A stretch of DNA of 64,000 nucleotides from Lachnospiraceae bacterium NK4A144 (GTDB taxonomy: Bacteria; Bacillota; Clostridia; Lachnospirales; Lachnospiraceae). Below the pieces are notes generated by a model. That model had not been told where the DNA came from. It saw only the letters and a list, made by a program, of their open reading frames with translations, and made no database searches. The first letter of the stretch is position 1, and every line of letters starts with the position of its first letter. Both the position numbers and the translations under genes were made by a program. This document shows positions 24,383 through 32,510 of the stretch, piece by piece. The stretch is from NCBI GenBank assembly GCA_000424365.1, contig AUJT01000020.1, positions 1 through 64,000 of the forward strand, read 5' to 3'.

Positions 24383-26281
24383 ATGGATAACAGAAGTATA
24401 AAAAAACTTGAATCAGACTTATGGGAATCTGCAGACTTACTCCGTGCAGGTTCAAAATTAACATCAAATCAGTATTGCATGCCTGTGCTTGGATTGCTGT
24501 TCCTTAGATATGCATATAGCCGATTTAAGATGGTTGAAGAGGAAATATTAAAGACAAGACCCGTTAGAAACGGAAGACAAATGCCTGTTGAAGCTAGCGA
24601 CTTTGCAGCTAAAAGCGCATTGTTCCTTCCTAAAGAGGCTCAGTTTAGCTATCTTGTTAACTTGCCTTCAAATGTTTCATCAATGGGATTAGTAAATGTT
24701 GATGGACAGCCTATGGCAAGTCTTGGTGAAGTAGTAAACAATGCAATGAATTTGGTTGAGCAGCAGAGTGAGCAACTTACAGGTGTTCTGCCAAAAAGCT
24801 ATACAGATTTCTCAGATGAGTTGCTTGGAGAGCTTTTAAGAATATTCAATAACAATGCACTAGATGAGGTTGGTGGTGATGTTATTGGACGTATTTATGA
24901 GTATTTCCTTAATAAATTTGCTAAGAATATTGCATCTGATGACGGTGTTTTCTTTACACCAAAGTCACTTGTAAAAATGATTGTTAATATTCTTGAACCT
25001 AAGCAGGGTATTCTTCTTGATCCGGCATGTGGTTCAGGTGGGATGTTTGTTCAAACTGGTGATTTTGTAAATGAAGCAGGATTACAGGCTAATTCAAGCA
25101 TGACTTTTTATGGTCAGGAAAAGGTTGAGTATAATGCCCAGCTTTGCTTGATGAATATGGCTGTGCATGGACTTACGGGCGTGATTAAGTCTGGAGACGA
25201 AGCAAACAGTTTCTATCATGATGCACATAACCTAGAAGGACAGTGCAATTATGTCATGGCAAATCCACCGTTTAACGTTGATAAGGTTAAAGCAGAATCA
25301 GCTACAAATGCAGGAAGATTACCATTTGGTGTTCCAAAAGAGAATAAAAAGAAAGAAATCGGAAATGCAAATTATCTTTGGATTTCTTATTTCTATGCTT
25401 ATTTGAATGAAACAGGCAGAGCCGGTTTTGTTATGGCTTCATCTGCTACAGATAGTCAGGGAAGTGACAAGGATATTAGAGAGAAACTTGTTAAGACCGG
25501 ACATGTAGATGTCATGATTTCTGTAGGAAATAATTTCTTTTACACGAAGAGTTTGCCTTGTTCATTATGGTTTTATGATAAGGGAAAATCTGACGCGATT
25601 AAAGACAAGGTCTTATTTATTGATGCCAGAAATTATTATACAGTTGTTGATCGTACACTAAACGAATGGAGTGAATGGCAGCTTAAGAATCTAAATGCAA
25701 TTGTATGGCTTTATAGGGGTGAGACAGAGAAGTATCAGGCATTGCTTGAAGAATATAAAACTACAATTGCTACTTTGGTTTCTGAAACTGGAGAAGCCGG
25801 ATTAAATGCTGTCAATGAGGATGTATTTGGAGAGGGAATAGAGGTTGTAAAAAAGCAACTAAAAGCATTAAAAGACAGTTCGAAAAAAGCAGTCGAGGCT
25901 GCAGATAGAAAAGATAAGAAGCGTGTTCAGATAGAATGGGATGAAAAGATAGCAGACATCACAGAAATTGCAAAAATAGTAAAAGAGGCACACTGGCTTT
26001 ACAGCAAATTTGGTAATGGCACATATCAGGATATCCCAGGGCTTTGTAAGATTGCATATACAACGAGTGATAAGAAAGCGGATGAAAATGATATCAGCAT
26101 AGAAGATAAAGGCTGGTCATTAACTCCTGGAGCTTATGTAGGTGTTGCGCCGGTAGAAGATGATGGGGTGGACTTTGAAGAAAGAATGGCAGAGATTCAT
26201 CAGGAGTTACTTTCGCTTCAAGCTGAAAGTAATGAATTGATGGATGCCATCTCACAGAATATGAAGGAGATGGGACTATGA
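24383..26281 (+). CDS. hsdM: Type I restriction-modification methyltransferase subunit HsdM
   Basis: A 632-residue N6-adenine methyltransferase: N-terminal helical domain, SAM-binding motif LLDPACGSGGMF (about residue 210), catalytic NPPF (about 293), and a C-terminal helical region that normally docks HsdS. All core motifs are intact. The ribosome binding site is weak. No specificity gene follows; instead come a broken DUF1016 gene (overlapping by ATGA), a frameshifted DUF4869 gene, a small ATPase-like gene and an hsdR stub. Without HsdS it cannot act as a normal sequence-specific enzyme unless a partner is encoded elsewhere. Confidence 0.93.
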   Translation: MDNRSIKKLESDLWESADLLRAGSKLTSNQYCMPVLGLLFLRYAYSRFKMVEEEILKTRPVRNGRQMPVEASDFAAKSALFLPKEAQFSYLVNLPSNVSSMGLVNVDGQPMASLGEVVNNAMNLVEQQSEQLTGVLPKSYTDFSDELLGELLRIFNNNALDEVGGDVIGRIYEYFLNKFAKNIASDDGVFFTPKSLVKMIVNILEPKQGILLDPACGSGGMFVQTGDFVNEAGLQANSSMTFYGQEKVEYNAQLCLMNMAVHGLTGVIKSGDEANSFYHDAHNLEGQCNYVMANPPFNVDKVKAESATNAGRLPFGVPKENKKKEIGNANYLWISYFYAYLNETGRAGFVMASSATDSQGSDKDIREKLVKTGHVDVMISVGNNFFYTKSLPCSLWFYDKGKSDAIKDKVLFIDARNYYTVVDRTLNEWSEWQLKNLNAIVWLYRGETEKYQALLEEYKTTIATLVSETGEAGLNAVNEDVFGEGIEVVKKQLKALKDSSKKAVEAADRKDKKRVQIEWDEKIADITEIAKIVKEAHWLYSKFGNGTYQDIPGLCKIAYTTSDKKADENDISIEDKGWSLTPGAYVGVAPVEDDGVDFEERMAEIHQELLSLQAESNELMDAISQNMKEMGL

Positions 26282-26829
26282 AAGATAGATAAGATTTAGA
26301 AGTAATCAAATACGAAAAAACAGCTGACATAGTCTCTGATGTAAAAAGTATTATTGATTCTGCTCAAAAGAGAGCTTTTCAATCAGTGAATGCTGTGTTG
26401 GTAATGAGAAACTGGTTCCTTGGTAAAAGAATAGTAGAAGAGGAATTAAGTGGTGAACGTACGGATAGATATGGTAAAGAAATAATCGCATCTTTGTCAG
26501 ATGAATTGACAAAGGAATATGGAAAAGGGTTTGATAAGAGCTCTTTATATAAGTTTGCAAAGTTTTATCAGAAGTATCCTAAGATTGTGGACTCAGTGAG
26601 TCCACAATCTAAGTTGCTGTCATGGACGCACTACAGAGTTCTGTTACAAGTAGAAGATGAAGACGCCAGAGAATGGTATGGGAATGAGGCATTTGATCAG
26701 GCGTGGAGTGTACGCACCCTGCAGAGAAATATTTCTACACAGTATTACTATAGAATGCTAAAAACACAAAATCCTATCGCAATAGAGCAGGAAATGAAGA
26801 GGTATATGTTGCAAAACATGTTTGTATGA
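26278..26829 (+). pseudogene. Broken DUF1016 (YhcG-type) nuclease gene
   Basis: The natural start ATG 26278 overlaps the hsdM stop, but codon 5 is TAA (26290-26292). After it the frame continues with DLEVIKYEKTADIVSD and RNWFLGKRIVEEEL, the DUF1016 N-domain, through LSWTHYRVLLQVEDEDAREWY to a stop at 26829. Full-length members have about 340 residues with a C-terminal PD-(D/E)XK-type nuclease domain, which is missing. An internal start at ATG 26386 could give 147 residues of the N-domain. Such genes often sit inside type I loci, as here. Confidence 0.8.
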
Positions 26830-26858
26830 CCTTATCAGCAGTAGGGAGAAAATAGAAG

Positions 26859-27307
26859 ATGCTGAATCTAATTTATGGTGAGGTAGAATCTGATAATTAT
26901 ATTTTTGATCCGGACACCTTTTTCAATAATACCTATGAGGATGAATGGATTACGGATGAACTTTCAAAAAAATGATACGTGATGTAGATAAGTCCGAAGT
27001 TATTGGTCCACACTTGATTGAAAGCCCTGTGCTTGGTCCGATTTCTCAGAGAGAATTATCCGGTGGAGTGAAAACGCTCATCCTCATAAATAATGATATA
27101 GAGCACATTTTTAACGGTTCTGCATGTGGTGATAACTGTGCAAAATGGTTAATTGAAATCGGAAAGCAAAAGGATGTCACCGTTCGTCTTGGTTATTTTA
27201 TGAGTTTTGGAGATGAATCTTTTGAAGCGAAGGTTGTAAATACGAATAAAATCGTTCATTCAGGCGCGGAGTTGGACAGAGAAATAATTGATAATGATTT
27301 ACTGTAG
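26859..27307 (+). pseudogene. DUF4869-type gene split by a frameshift at an A-run
   Basis: Frame 1 starts at ATG 26859 behind GGGAGA and encodes 38 residues ending ITDELSKK before TGA. Frame 2 starts at ATG 26972 (ATGA overlap) and continues MIRDVDKSEVIGPHLIESP, then GGVKTLILINNDIEHIF and CGDNCAKWLIEI, to 27307. The two together give one protein of the DUF4869 pattern as I recall it. The break lies in a run of seven A (26965-26971); one more A restores the frame. A recent mutation, a sequencing error, or slippage that makes both forms are all possible. Function unknown. Confidence 0.7.
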
Positions 27308-27318
27308 GTTAATCTGGT

Positions 27319-27789
27319 ATGATCGGAAAATATGGTATAGAGATATATAACAATAAGATTCATTATGAATTTGAAGTAAAGAGAAATATAACAATTATTC
27401 AGGGTGATAGCGCGACTGGAAAAACCACGCTCATTGGTTTGGTGGCGGATTATGGCAGACTTGGGGCTGGTTCGGGCATAACTTTGAAGTGTGACAAAGA
27501 GTGTTTGGTGCTTCCGGCGGTCAGATGGAAAGAATTTATTCGTGATTCTCATGAATGTATTATTTTTGTTGAGGAAAATTTACCGTTCATAAAATCGAAG
27601 GAGTTTGCAGAAAGTGTTAATTACTCGGACAATTATTTTGTAATAGTATATAGAGATTCGCTGCCTGCATTAGCGTACAGTATAGAAGAAATATATGGTA
27701 TTCGAGAGGATAGAGACAGCCAGAAATACGTTAATGCAAAGCGTGTCTATAATTCTTTCTACAATATCTACAATTTGGATAACGAATAA
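27319..27789 (+). CDS. Small P-loop ATPase-like protein, possibly truncated
   Basis: A 156-residue protein with Walker A GDSATGKTT near residue 30 and a hydrophobic strand CIIFVEE followed by acidic residues that could serve as Walker B. It then ends in YNSFYNIYNLDNE with no further domain. I recall similar longer proteins paired with DUF4869 genes, which suggests this copy has lost its C-terminus, but this is not certain. The ribosome binding site is weak. It lies 11 bases after the DUF4869 reading frame and 29 bases before the hsdR stub, inside the decayed restriction island. Confidence 0.6.
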   Translation: MIGKYGIEIYNNKIHYEFEVKRNITIIQGDSATGKTTLIGLVADYGRLGAGSGITLKCDKECLVLPAVRWKEFIRDSHECIIFVEENLPFIKSKEFAESVNYSDNYFVIVYRDSLPALAYSIEEIYGIREDRDSQKYVNAKRVYNSFYNIYNLDNE

Positions 27790-27818
27790 AATTTTAGTCT
27801 GTATTTGGAGATATAGTT

Positions 27819-27953
27819 ATGGCAGTATTGGAATCGGTTATCGAAAAACGTTTGATGGATCAGCTTTGCTGTGATGATTCTCAGTGGACATATCGACCGG
27901 ACATTACGACAGAGGATGATCTAATGCCTGAGATCACTCCCCTGCTCGAATAA
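27819..27953 (+). pseudogene. hsdR: N-terminal stub of hsdR (type I restriction subunit)
   Basis: Forty-four codons: MAVLESVIEKRLMDQL, then DDSQWTYRPDITTEDDL, matching the start of HsdR proteins (about 1000 residues), then an unrelated tail MPEITPLLE and a stop. Nearly all of the gene, including the nuclease and helicase domains, has been deleted. TTGGAG lies upstream of the ATG. It marks the right end of the decayed type I island that begins with hsdM. Confidence 0.7.
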
Positions 27954-28016
27954 ACCACATTTAAGTAGTATAATGTTGAAGAAAAAAACACGGGGTTACA
28001 AAGAAGGGATAAAGAC

Positions 28017-28514
28017 ATGGCTATAGCGGAAGGTATTAGCGAGAAAAAGTTATATGATTCGATAGTCTGTTTTAATGACAGCGATGAAGCTCAGGACTAT
28101 TACTACAAGGCGATGGAGACGTTGACCGGCAGAAAAAATAAAAGCGGAAGTGATGAAACCGTAAGGGACAGGATACTTAAAGCATATGGTGTGCTTTTTT
28201 GTGAGGACACAGGACTTGTACCCGGAGAAAAAGCCGGTGTAGATGAAGTGGCAAATACTGCAGACAGGCTGTATATCGGGCATGCAGGATACGATCCGGA
28301 ACATTGGTATCGCATGAAATACCATTTCCCGATAATAGATGATGACAATTATGACAGGTTTGCAGCATTAGTATTGGCTGATATGAATGCAGGCCCACTG
28401 CATGAAGCGGCATTAAATGATGGAGAGACACTGGTCGTTGGAGAAGCGGATCCTTTAAAAATGACAGCCGAGCAGAGGAAGAATCAGAATGTAAAGTCGG
28501 TATCTGCACTGTAA
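28017..28514 (+). CDS. Hypothetical protein before a response regulator
   Basis: A 165-residue acidic, soluble protein with no membrane segment, signal or recognised domain. Features: a polar N-terminal half with YDSIVCFNDSDEAQDYYYKAM, a glycine- and histidine-containing middle (YIGHAGYDPEHWYRMKYHF), and a lysine/glutamine-rich end. AAGGG lies upstream and a TATAAT (27969-27974) is in a suitable place. It ends 24 bases before the response-regulator gene on the same strand, so they may be co-transcribed. No function is proposed. Confidence 0.6.
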   Translation: MAIAEGISEKKLYDSIVCFNDSDEAQDYYYKAMETLTGRKNKSGSDETVRDRILKAYGVLFCEDTGLVPGEKAGVDEVANTADRLYIGHAGYDPEHWYRMKYHFPIIDDDNYDRFAALVLADMNAGPLHEAALNDGETLVVGEADPLKMTAEQRKNQNVKSVSAL

Positions 28515-28538
28515 AGTGCGCGTCGCAGGGGGAGAAAA

Positions 28539-29345
28539 TTGAACATATTGGCAGTTGATGATGATAAGACTTCATTAAAAAGAATAAAGGGGATACTTGA
28601 GAAAGTATCGCCGGAGGCGGATTGCTTTTTCTTTGATAGTTCATTATCTGCACTGGCGAAAGCCCGTGAGGAAGAGATGGACGTAGCTATTCTTGATGTG
28701 GATATACCGGAACTTGATGGAATAGATCTTGGTGGATATTTGGAAGAGCTGAATCCATATATCAATCTTATATATCTATCAGAGAGGACGGATAGAGCTT
28801 TTGAAGCCATGAATCTGCATGCGAGTGGATATATAAAAAAGCCGGGTACAGAAAAAGAAGTAAAAAAAGAACTTCAAACACTCAGGTATCCGGAAATACA
28901 AAAAAAGTTCAAAAGAGTATTTGCTCAGACTTTTGGAAATTTTGAGCTGTTTGTAGACGGTCAGCCGGTAGAATTTAAGTATAAAAGGACAAAAGAGATC
29001 GTGGCTCTCCTCATAAGCAATAAGGGAGCACAGACGTCAAACGGAGAAATAATCGCCTCACTATGGGAAGATGACGGCGATCCGGAAAAGAAAACCTCTT
29101 ATCTCAGTAATTTGCGTCAGGATCTGCAAAATACGTTCAAGAAGCTTAAACTGGAAGGCGTGATATTAAAACAGAGAGGAAGTATGGCTATCGCTAAGGA
29201 CAGGATAGAGTGTGATCTGTATGACTGGCTGGAAAAAGGGAATGAATCAAAATATAAGTATTCCGGAGAATATATGAACCAGTTTAGTTGGGCAGAATGG
29301 TATCACGCAGAACTGGATGAGATAAGTTATGATATGGAGCAATGA
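28539..29345 (+). CDS. Response regulator with C-terminal winged helix (SARP-like)
   Basis: A 268-residue protein. The receiver domain (1-115) has the acidic pocket AVDDD, phospho-acceptor Asp53 in VAILDVDIPEL, a switch serine/threonine region YLSERTD and Lys in YIKKPG. After a linker, residues 128-220 form an OmpR/SARP-type winged helix (FGNFELFVDG, KEIVALLISNKGAQTSNGEI). The bacterial transcriptional activator domain of longer SARP-like regulators is missing. The start codon is TTG behind GGGGGAG. No histidine kinase gene is adjacent. The next genes encode a lipoprotein and a PP2C-type phosphatase. A terminator follows. Confidence 0.88.
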   Translation: MNILAVDDDKTSLKRIKGILEKVSPEADCFFFDSSLSALAKAREEEMDVAILDVDIPELDGIDLGGYLEELNPYINLIYLSERTDRAFEAMNLHASGYIKKPGTEKEVKKELQTLRYPEIQKKFKRVFAQTFGNFELFVDGQPVEFKYKRTKEIVALLISNKGAQTSNGEIIASLWEDDGDPEKKTSYLSNLRQDLQNTFKKLKLEGVILKQRGSMAIAKDRIECDLYDWLEKGNESKYKYSGEYMNQFSWAEWYHAELDEISYDMEQ

Positions 29346-29378
29346 TTCGCGTTGGTCGGAATTCATGATGATAGCGAG

Positions 29379-29410
29379 AACCGCAGGCAAAAAAATGCCT
29401 GCGGTTTTTA
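29379..29410 (+). terminator. Terminator after the response regulator gene
   Basis: AACCGCAGGC (29379-29388) pairs with GCCTGCGGTT (29397-29406), followed by TTTT. It ends the response-regulator transcript before the hairpin leader of the next gene. Confidence 0.85.
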
Positions 29411-29460
29411 TGTGCCAAAACGTGTGACAAATGTGTGACAGTAGTAGTGATATTATTTCT

Positions 29461-29576
29461 TTGTCGAGGGGAGACAATCACATAGATACAGGAAATCAAA
29501 TCCGGCTTTTTTGCGAGGGGTAGACGCAGAAAACCAAATCTTGTTTCTTACGTGGGGTAGACGCGAGAAACAAGAT
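29461..29576 (+). promoter_or_regulatory. Three tandem hairpins with a shared GGGG(T)AGA loop
   Basis: Hairpin 1: TTGTC/GACAA (29461-29465, 29473-29477), loop GAGGGGA. Hairpin 2: 29504-29515 with 29525-29535, loop AGGGGTAGA, closed by GCG/CGC. Hairpin 3: ATCTTGTTTCT (29538-29548) with its perfect complement 29566-29576, upper CG pairs and loop TGGGGTAGA. The stems differ in sequence while the loops agree, which suggests RNA structure recognised through the loop. The array lies between the previous terminator and the start of the lipoprotein gene at 29620. No known riboswitch class was recognised. Confidence 0.6.
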
Positions 29577-29619
29577 AGATATCCTGGTAGAAACGGAGCT
29601 TATGAGGATGGGAGATTTT

Positions 29620-30180
29620 ATGAGGTATAAAATGAGTAAAAGGGTGTTGGTTTGCATAATGTCAGCAGGTATCATGATTACTATGGCAGCCTGTGGAAGT
29701 ACAGCGGATTCGGTATCGGCAAAGAATTTGTCACATTATACGGTAGAAAATTCTGAAGAAGCTGAGGAGATTGAGACAACATTCGTAGAAACTGAATCTA
29801 CAGAAAACGGTTTGGGAGATCAGGAGAAACAGATACAGGAAGTGCAGGACACACTTGTGTATATGGGAGGTCTGAAGACAACGGATGATGCTGAAAAGAG
29901 TATTGAACTTGCAATCTTCAGAAATGAGCAGGGAGATCTTGTTGGAATCGTTACAGAAGACGGAACTCTTCATTACGGAATGTTCACTACAGAAGATGGT
30001 AAGCTTGAAGATGGCAGAGAATACGCAAGAATGCGTATAGAAGATCTGGTATATGGCTATTACTTCAATGATGACCTGGTTTCCGGAATACTTGTTGATA
30101 CAGAAGGAAACGTATATGATGCAGGTGAACTCAGCGAAGATGCAGCCAGAGAATATGTAAGGAAAACGCTTGGAGGGTGA
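29620..30180 (+). CDS. Secreted lipoprotein of unknown function
   Basis: A lipoprotein of 186 residues: basic start MRYKMSKRV, hydrophobic segment, lipobox-like MAAC, then a glutamate-rich linker and a C-terminal domain of about 120 residues (DTLVYMGGLKTTDD, AIFRNEQGDLVGIVTEDGT, DLVYGYYFND). Several in-frame ATGs exist (29602, 29608, 29620, 29632); 29620 has GGGAG five bases before it. It would be anchored outside the membrane. The three-hairpin leader upstream is the notable control feature. Neighbours are signal-transduction genes. No family is recognised. Confidence 0.75.
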   Translation: MRYKMSKRVLVCIMSAGIMITMAACGSTADSVSAKNLSHYTVENSEEAEEIETTFVETESTENGLGDQEKQIQEVQDTLVYMGGLKTTDDAEKSIELAIFRNEQGDLVGIVTEDGTLHYGMFTTEDGKLEDGREYARMRIEDLVYGYYFNDDLVSGILVDTEGNVYDAGELSEDAAREYVRKTLGG

Positions 30181-30244
30181 AAATGCATACAGAAATATTT
30201 GTAAGAGCATAAAAGTTCATCATGCGTCTAATAATAAACAACAG

Positions 30245-30284
30245 GGTCTTATATGAGGATTATTACCTCATGTAAGACCTTTTC
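30245..30284 (+). terminator. Terminator after the lipoprotein gene
   Basis: GGTCTTATATGAGG pairs with CCTCATGTAAGACC with one mismatch, followed by TTTT. A TATAAT at 30309-30314 follows as a likely -10 box of the next gene. Confidence 0.85.
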
Positions 30285-30349
30285 CTATGTTTTTTATTTG
30301 AGACAAGGTATAATGAGCAATAAGAATGCGTTGGAATAAGGGAGAGAAC

Positions 30350-32458
30350 ATGCAAAAAAAATTCATGAAGACGATGCTGATCATTTCGACGTTGCTTCTA
30401 TTGCTTTTTGGGATAATAGCTTTTCAGATGTTTGGAAAGTTAAGATATATTTTAGTGCAAAATTCTGAAAGGACCGGACAACAGGTCGAAGAATACTCGG
30501 ATAATGCAATGAGAGATCAGATAACCAGGAGGCTTAGGGATACGACTCTTGGATGTGCATATACGGTCAATGAGATCCTGGGGAATTTCGCAGGAACTGT
30601 CACTATCATTGCTGATGCAGCTACAGACATATACAGCAATCCTGATAAGTATGGTAAAGCTGAGGTGAAAATACCGGATAAATCGGATATTGGAAAAAGT
30701 ATAGGTCAGTTTGTATATGCATTTGACGTAGATCCTTCTGATCCGGAGATTCAGCAGGAATTATCAATGATAGGAAATCAGCAGGGAAATCTTCTTGCAA
30801 TGTATGGTCAGTACGAGGAACTGGGAGCGTCTTATATAGGCACTGAAACGGGAATAATGCTATTGGCAGGTCCTGTTCTTTCTGACAGATGGGATGAAAA
30901 TGGAAACTATGTATATCTGGATCCAAGGAAACGCCCCTGGTATATGGATACGAAAGAGGCCGGAACAGTCCATTTTTCAGAGATAACGGAAGACTATGAT
31001 ACAGGCAGGCTTGCGATAATGTGCGGAGCTCCTGTGTATAGGAATAAGGAATTTGTCGGCGTAGCCGGCGCCGGTCTGTATCTCGAAGGCGTCGAGAAAC
31101 TGATGATGAATGCCAAGATAGGAGAAAACGGAGATGCCTGCATTATCGATGAAAAAGGAAGGGTAGTTTTCTCATCCAGAGACACTGGAGAATTAAAACC
31201 TCAGACTATTTTGGGAAAAGGAAATGAAGGTCTTGCGTTTCTTTCACATAAAGCGATCATGAATGGAGAGAGCGGTCTGGAACTTCTGGACGTTGATGGA
31301 GAGAAAAATTATGTGGCGTATTCTCCCATAGAGGTTGTTGGATGGTCACTTATATCCATAATTCCTGAAAAAACTGTCATTGCTCCAAAAGAAAAACTGC
31401 TGTATTCATTAAAAGAAAGCGGTGATTATGAGCTGATGCAGATTCAGAATATCACGAAGTCTGCGATCGTAACCATATTTGGTATCATCGTTGCTATGGG
31501 ATTTTTGTCCACTGCTGCGGCAAATGTTCTCAGTAAAAAACTTGTGAAACCTATCGAAACTTTGACGGAGAAAGTAGAAAGTCTTGAAGGAGATCAGCTG
31601 GACTTTGAATGGGATATAAATACTGGTGATGAGGTACAAAAACTTGCTTCTACTTTTGGCTTGATGACCATGAGGATGAAACGGTATATTTCGTATATCC
31701 AGTTTGCCACAGCTGAAAAAGAGAGGATAAGCGCAGAGCTAAGTCTTGCAACAAAGATTCAGACCAGTATGCTTCCGCATGAGTTTCCGCCGTTCCCGGA
31801 AAGACCGGAATTTGATATATATGCAACGATGGAACCGGCAAGGGAAGTGGGTGGTGACTTTTATGATTTCTTTTTGATCGATGATGATCATCTGGGTCTT
31901 GTGATGGCTGATGTGTCAGGCAAGGGGATTCCTGCAGCTTTATTCATGATGACTGCCAAGACAACAATACAGAGTTACTCTATGAAGGTAAGATCAGCGG
32001 CAGAAATCCTTAGAAAGACTAACAACTCATTAATAAAAAATAACCAGACAGATATGTTTGTGACGGTCTGGCTCGGAATATTGGAAATATCTACAGGAAT
32101 TCTGTCATGTGCCAATGCAGGTCATGAGTATCCGGCAGTAATGAAAAATGGTGGTCAGTTTGAGTTACTAAAGGATAAGCATGGATTCGTTATCGGTGGT
32201 ATGGAAGGTGTGAGGTATAAGGAATATACTATCGAGCTCGCTCGTGGAGATAAGATATTTTTGTATACTGACGGAGTGCCGGAGGCAGCGGATGCTGATA
32301 ATAACATGTATGGTACGGAACGCATGATCAATGCGTTGAATAAGGACGCGTCCTCTCCTAAAGAGGTGCTAAAAAATGTACATGATGATATCAATTCTTT
32401 TGTAAACGGTGCAGAGCAGTTTGATGATCTGACAATGATGTGCTTAGAATTTAAATGA
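30350..32458 (+). CDS. Membrane PP2C/SpoIIE-type serine phosphatase with Cache and HAMP domains
   Basis: A 702-residue sensor phosphatase. An N-terminal membrane helix, an extracellular Cache-type sensor (about 40-340, including RPWYMDTKEAGTVHFSEI), a second helix (about 375-395), HAMP (VKPIETLTEKVESL), then a SpoIIE/PP2C domain with metal-binding EVGGDFYDF, MADVSGKGIPAALFM and YTDGVPEAAD. Such proteins dephosphorylate anti-anti-sigma factors; no partner is adjacent. ATG 30350 is chosen because GGGAGA lies 4-5 bases upstream; an earlier ATG at 30326 has none. Confidence 0.9.
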   Translation: MQKKFMKTMLIISTLLLLLFGIIAFQMFGKLRYILVQNSERTGQQVEEYSDNAMRDQITRRLRDTTLGCAYTVNEILGNFAGTVTIIADAATDIYSNPDKYGKAEVKIPDKSDIGKSIGQFVYAFDVDPSDPEIQQELSMIGNQQGNLLAMYGQYEELGASYIGTETGIMLLAGPVLSDRWDENGNYVYLDPRKRPWYMDTKEAGTVHFSEITEDYDTGRLAIMCGAPVYRNKEFVGVAGAGLYLEGVEKLMMNAKIGENGDACIIDEKGRVVFSSRDTGELKPQTILGKGNEGLAFLSHKAIMNGESGLELLDVDGEKNYVAYSPIEVVGWSLISIIPEKTVIAPKEKLLYSLKESGDYELMQIQNITKSAIVTIFGIIVAMGFLSTAAANVLSKKLVKPIETLTEKVESLEGDQLDFEWDINTGDEVQKLASTFGLMTMRMKRYISYIQFATAEKERISAELSLATKIQTSMLPHEFPPFPERPEFDIYATMEPAREVGGDFYDFFLIDDDHLGLVMADVSGKGIPAALFMMTAKTTIQSYSMKVRSAAEILRKTNNSLIKNNQTDMFVTVWLGILEISTGILSCANAGHEYPAVMKNGGQFELLKDKHGFVIGGMEGVRYKEYTIELARGDKIFLYTDGVPEAADADNNMYGTERMINALNKDASSPKEVLKNVHDDINSFVNGAEQFDDLTMMCLEFK

Positions 32459-32465
32459 TAATATG

Positions 32466-32507
32466 AACGCCGGACAGCAAATCTATTCTGTCCGGCGTTT
32501 CGCTTTA
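32466..32507. terminator. Strong hairpin between convergent genes
   Basis: AACGCCGGACAG (32466-32477) and CTGTCCGGCGTT (32488-32499) form a perfect 12-bp stem, followed by TTCGCTTT on the plus strand. It separates the phosphatase gene from the convergent flagellin-like gene. Confidence 0.75.
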
Positions 32508-32510
32508 TGA

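Noticed and set aside
29461-29576. Guanidine-II (mini-ykkC), CsrA or PreQ1 elements for the tandem hairpins
   Set aside because: Loops are GGGGTAGA, not ACGR; only one loop contains GGA; no PreQ1 pseudoknot partner is seen.
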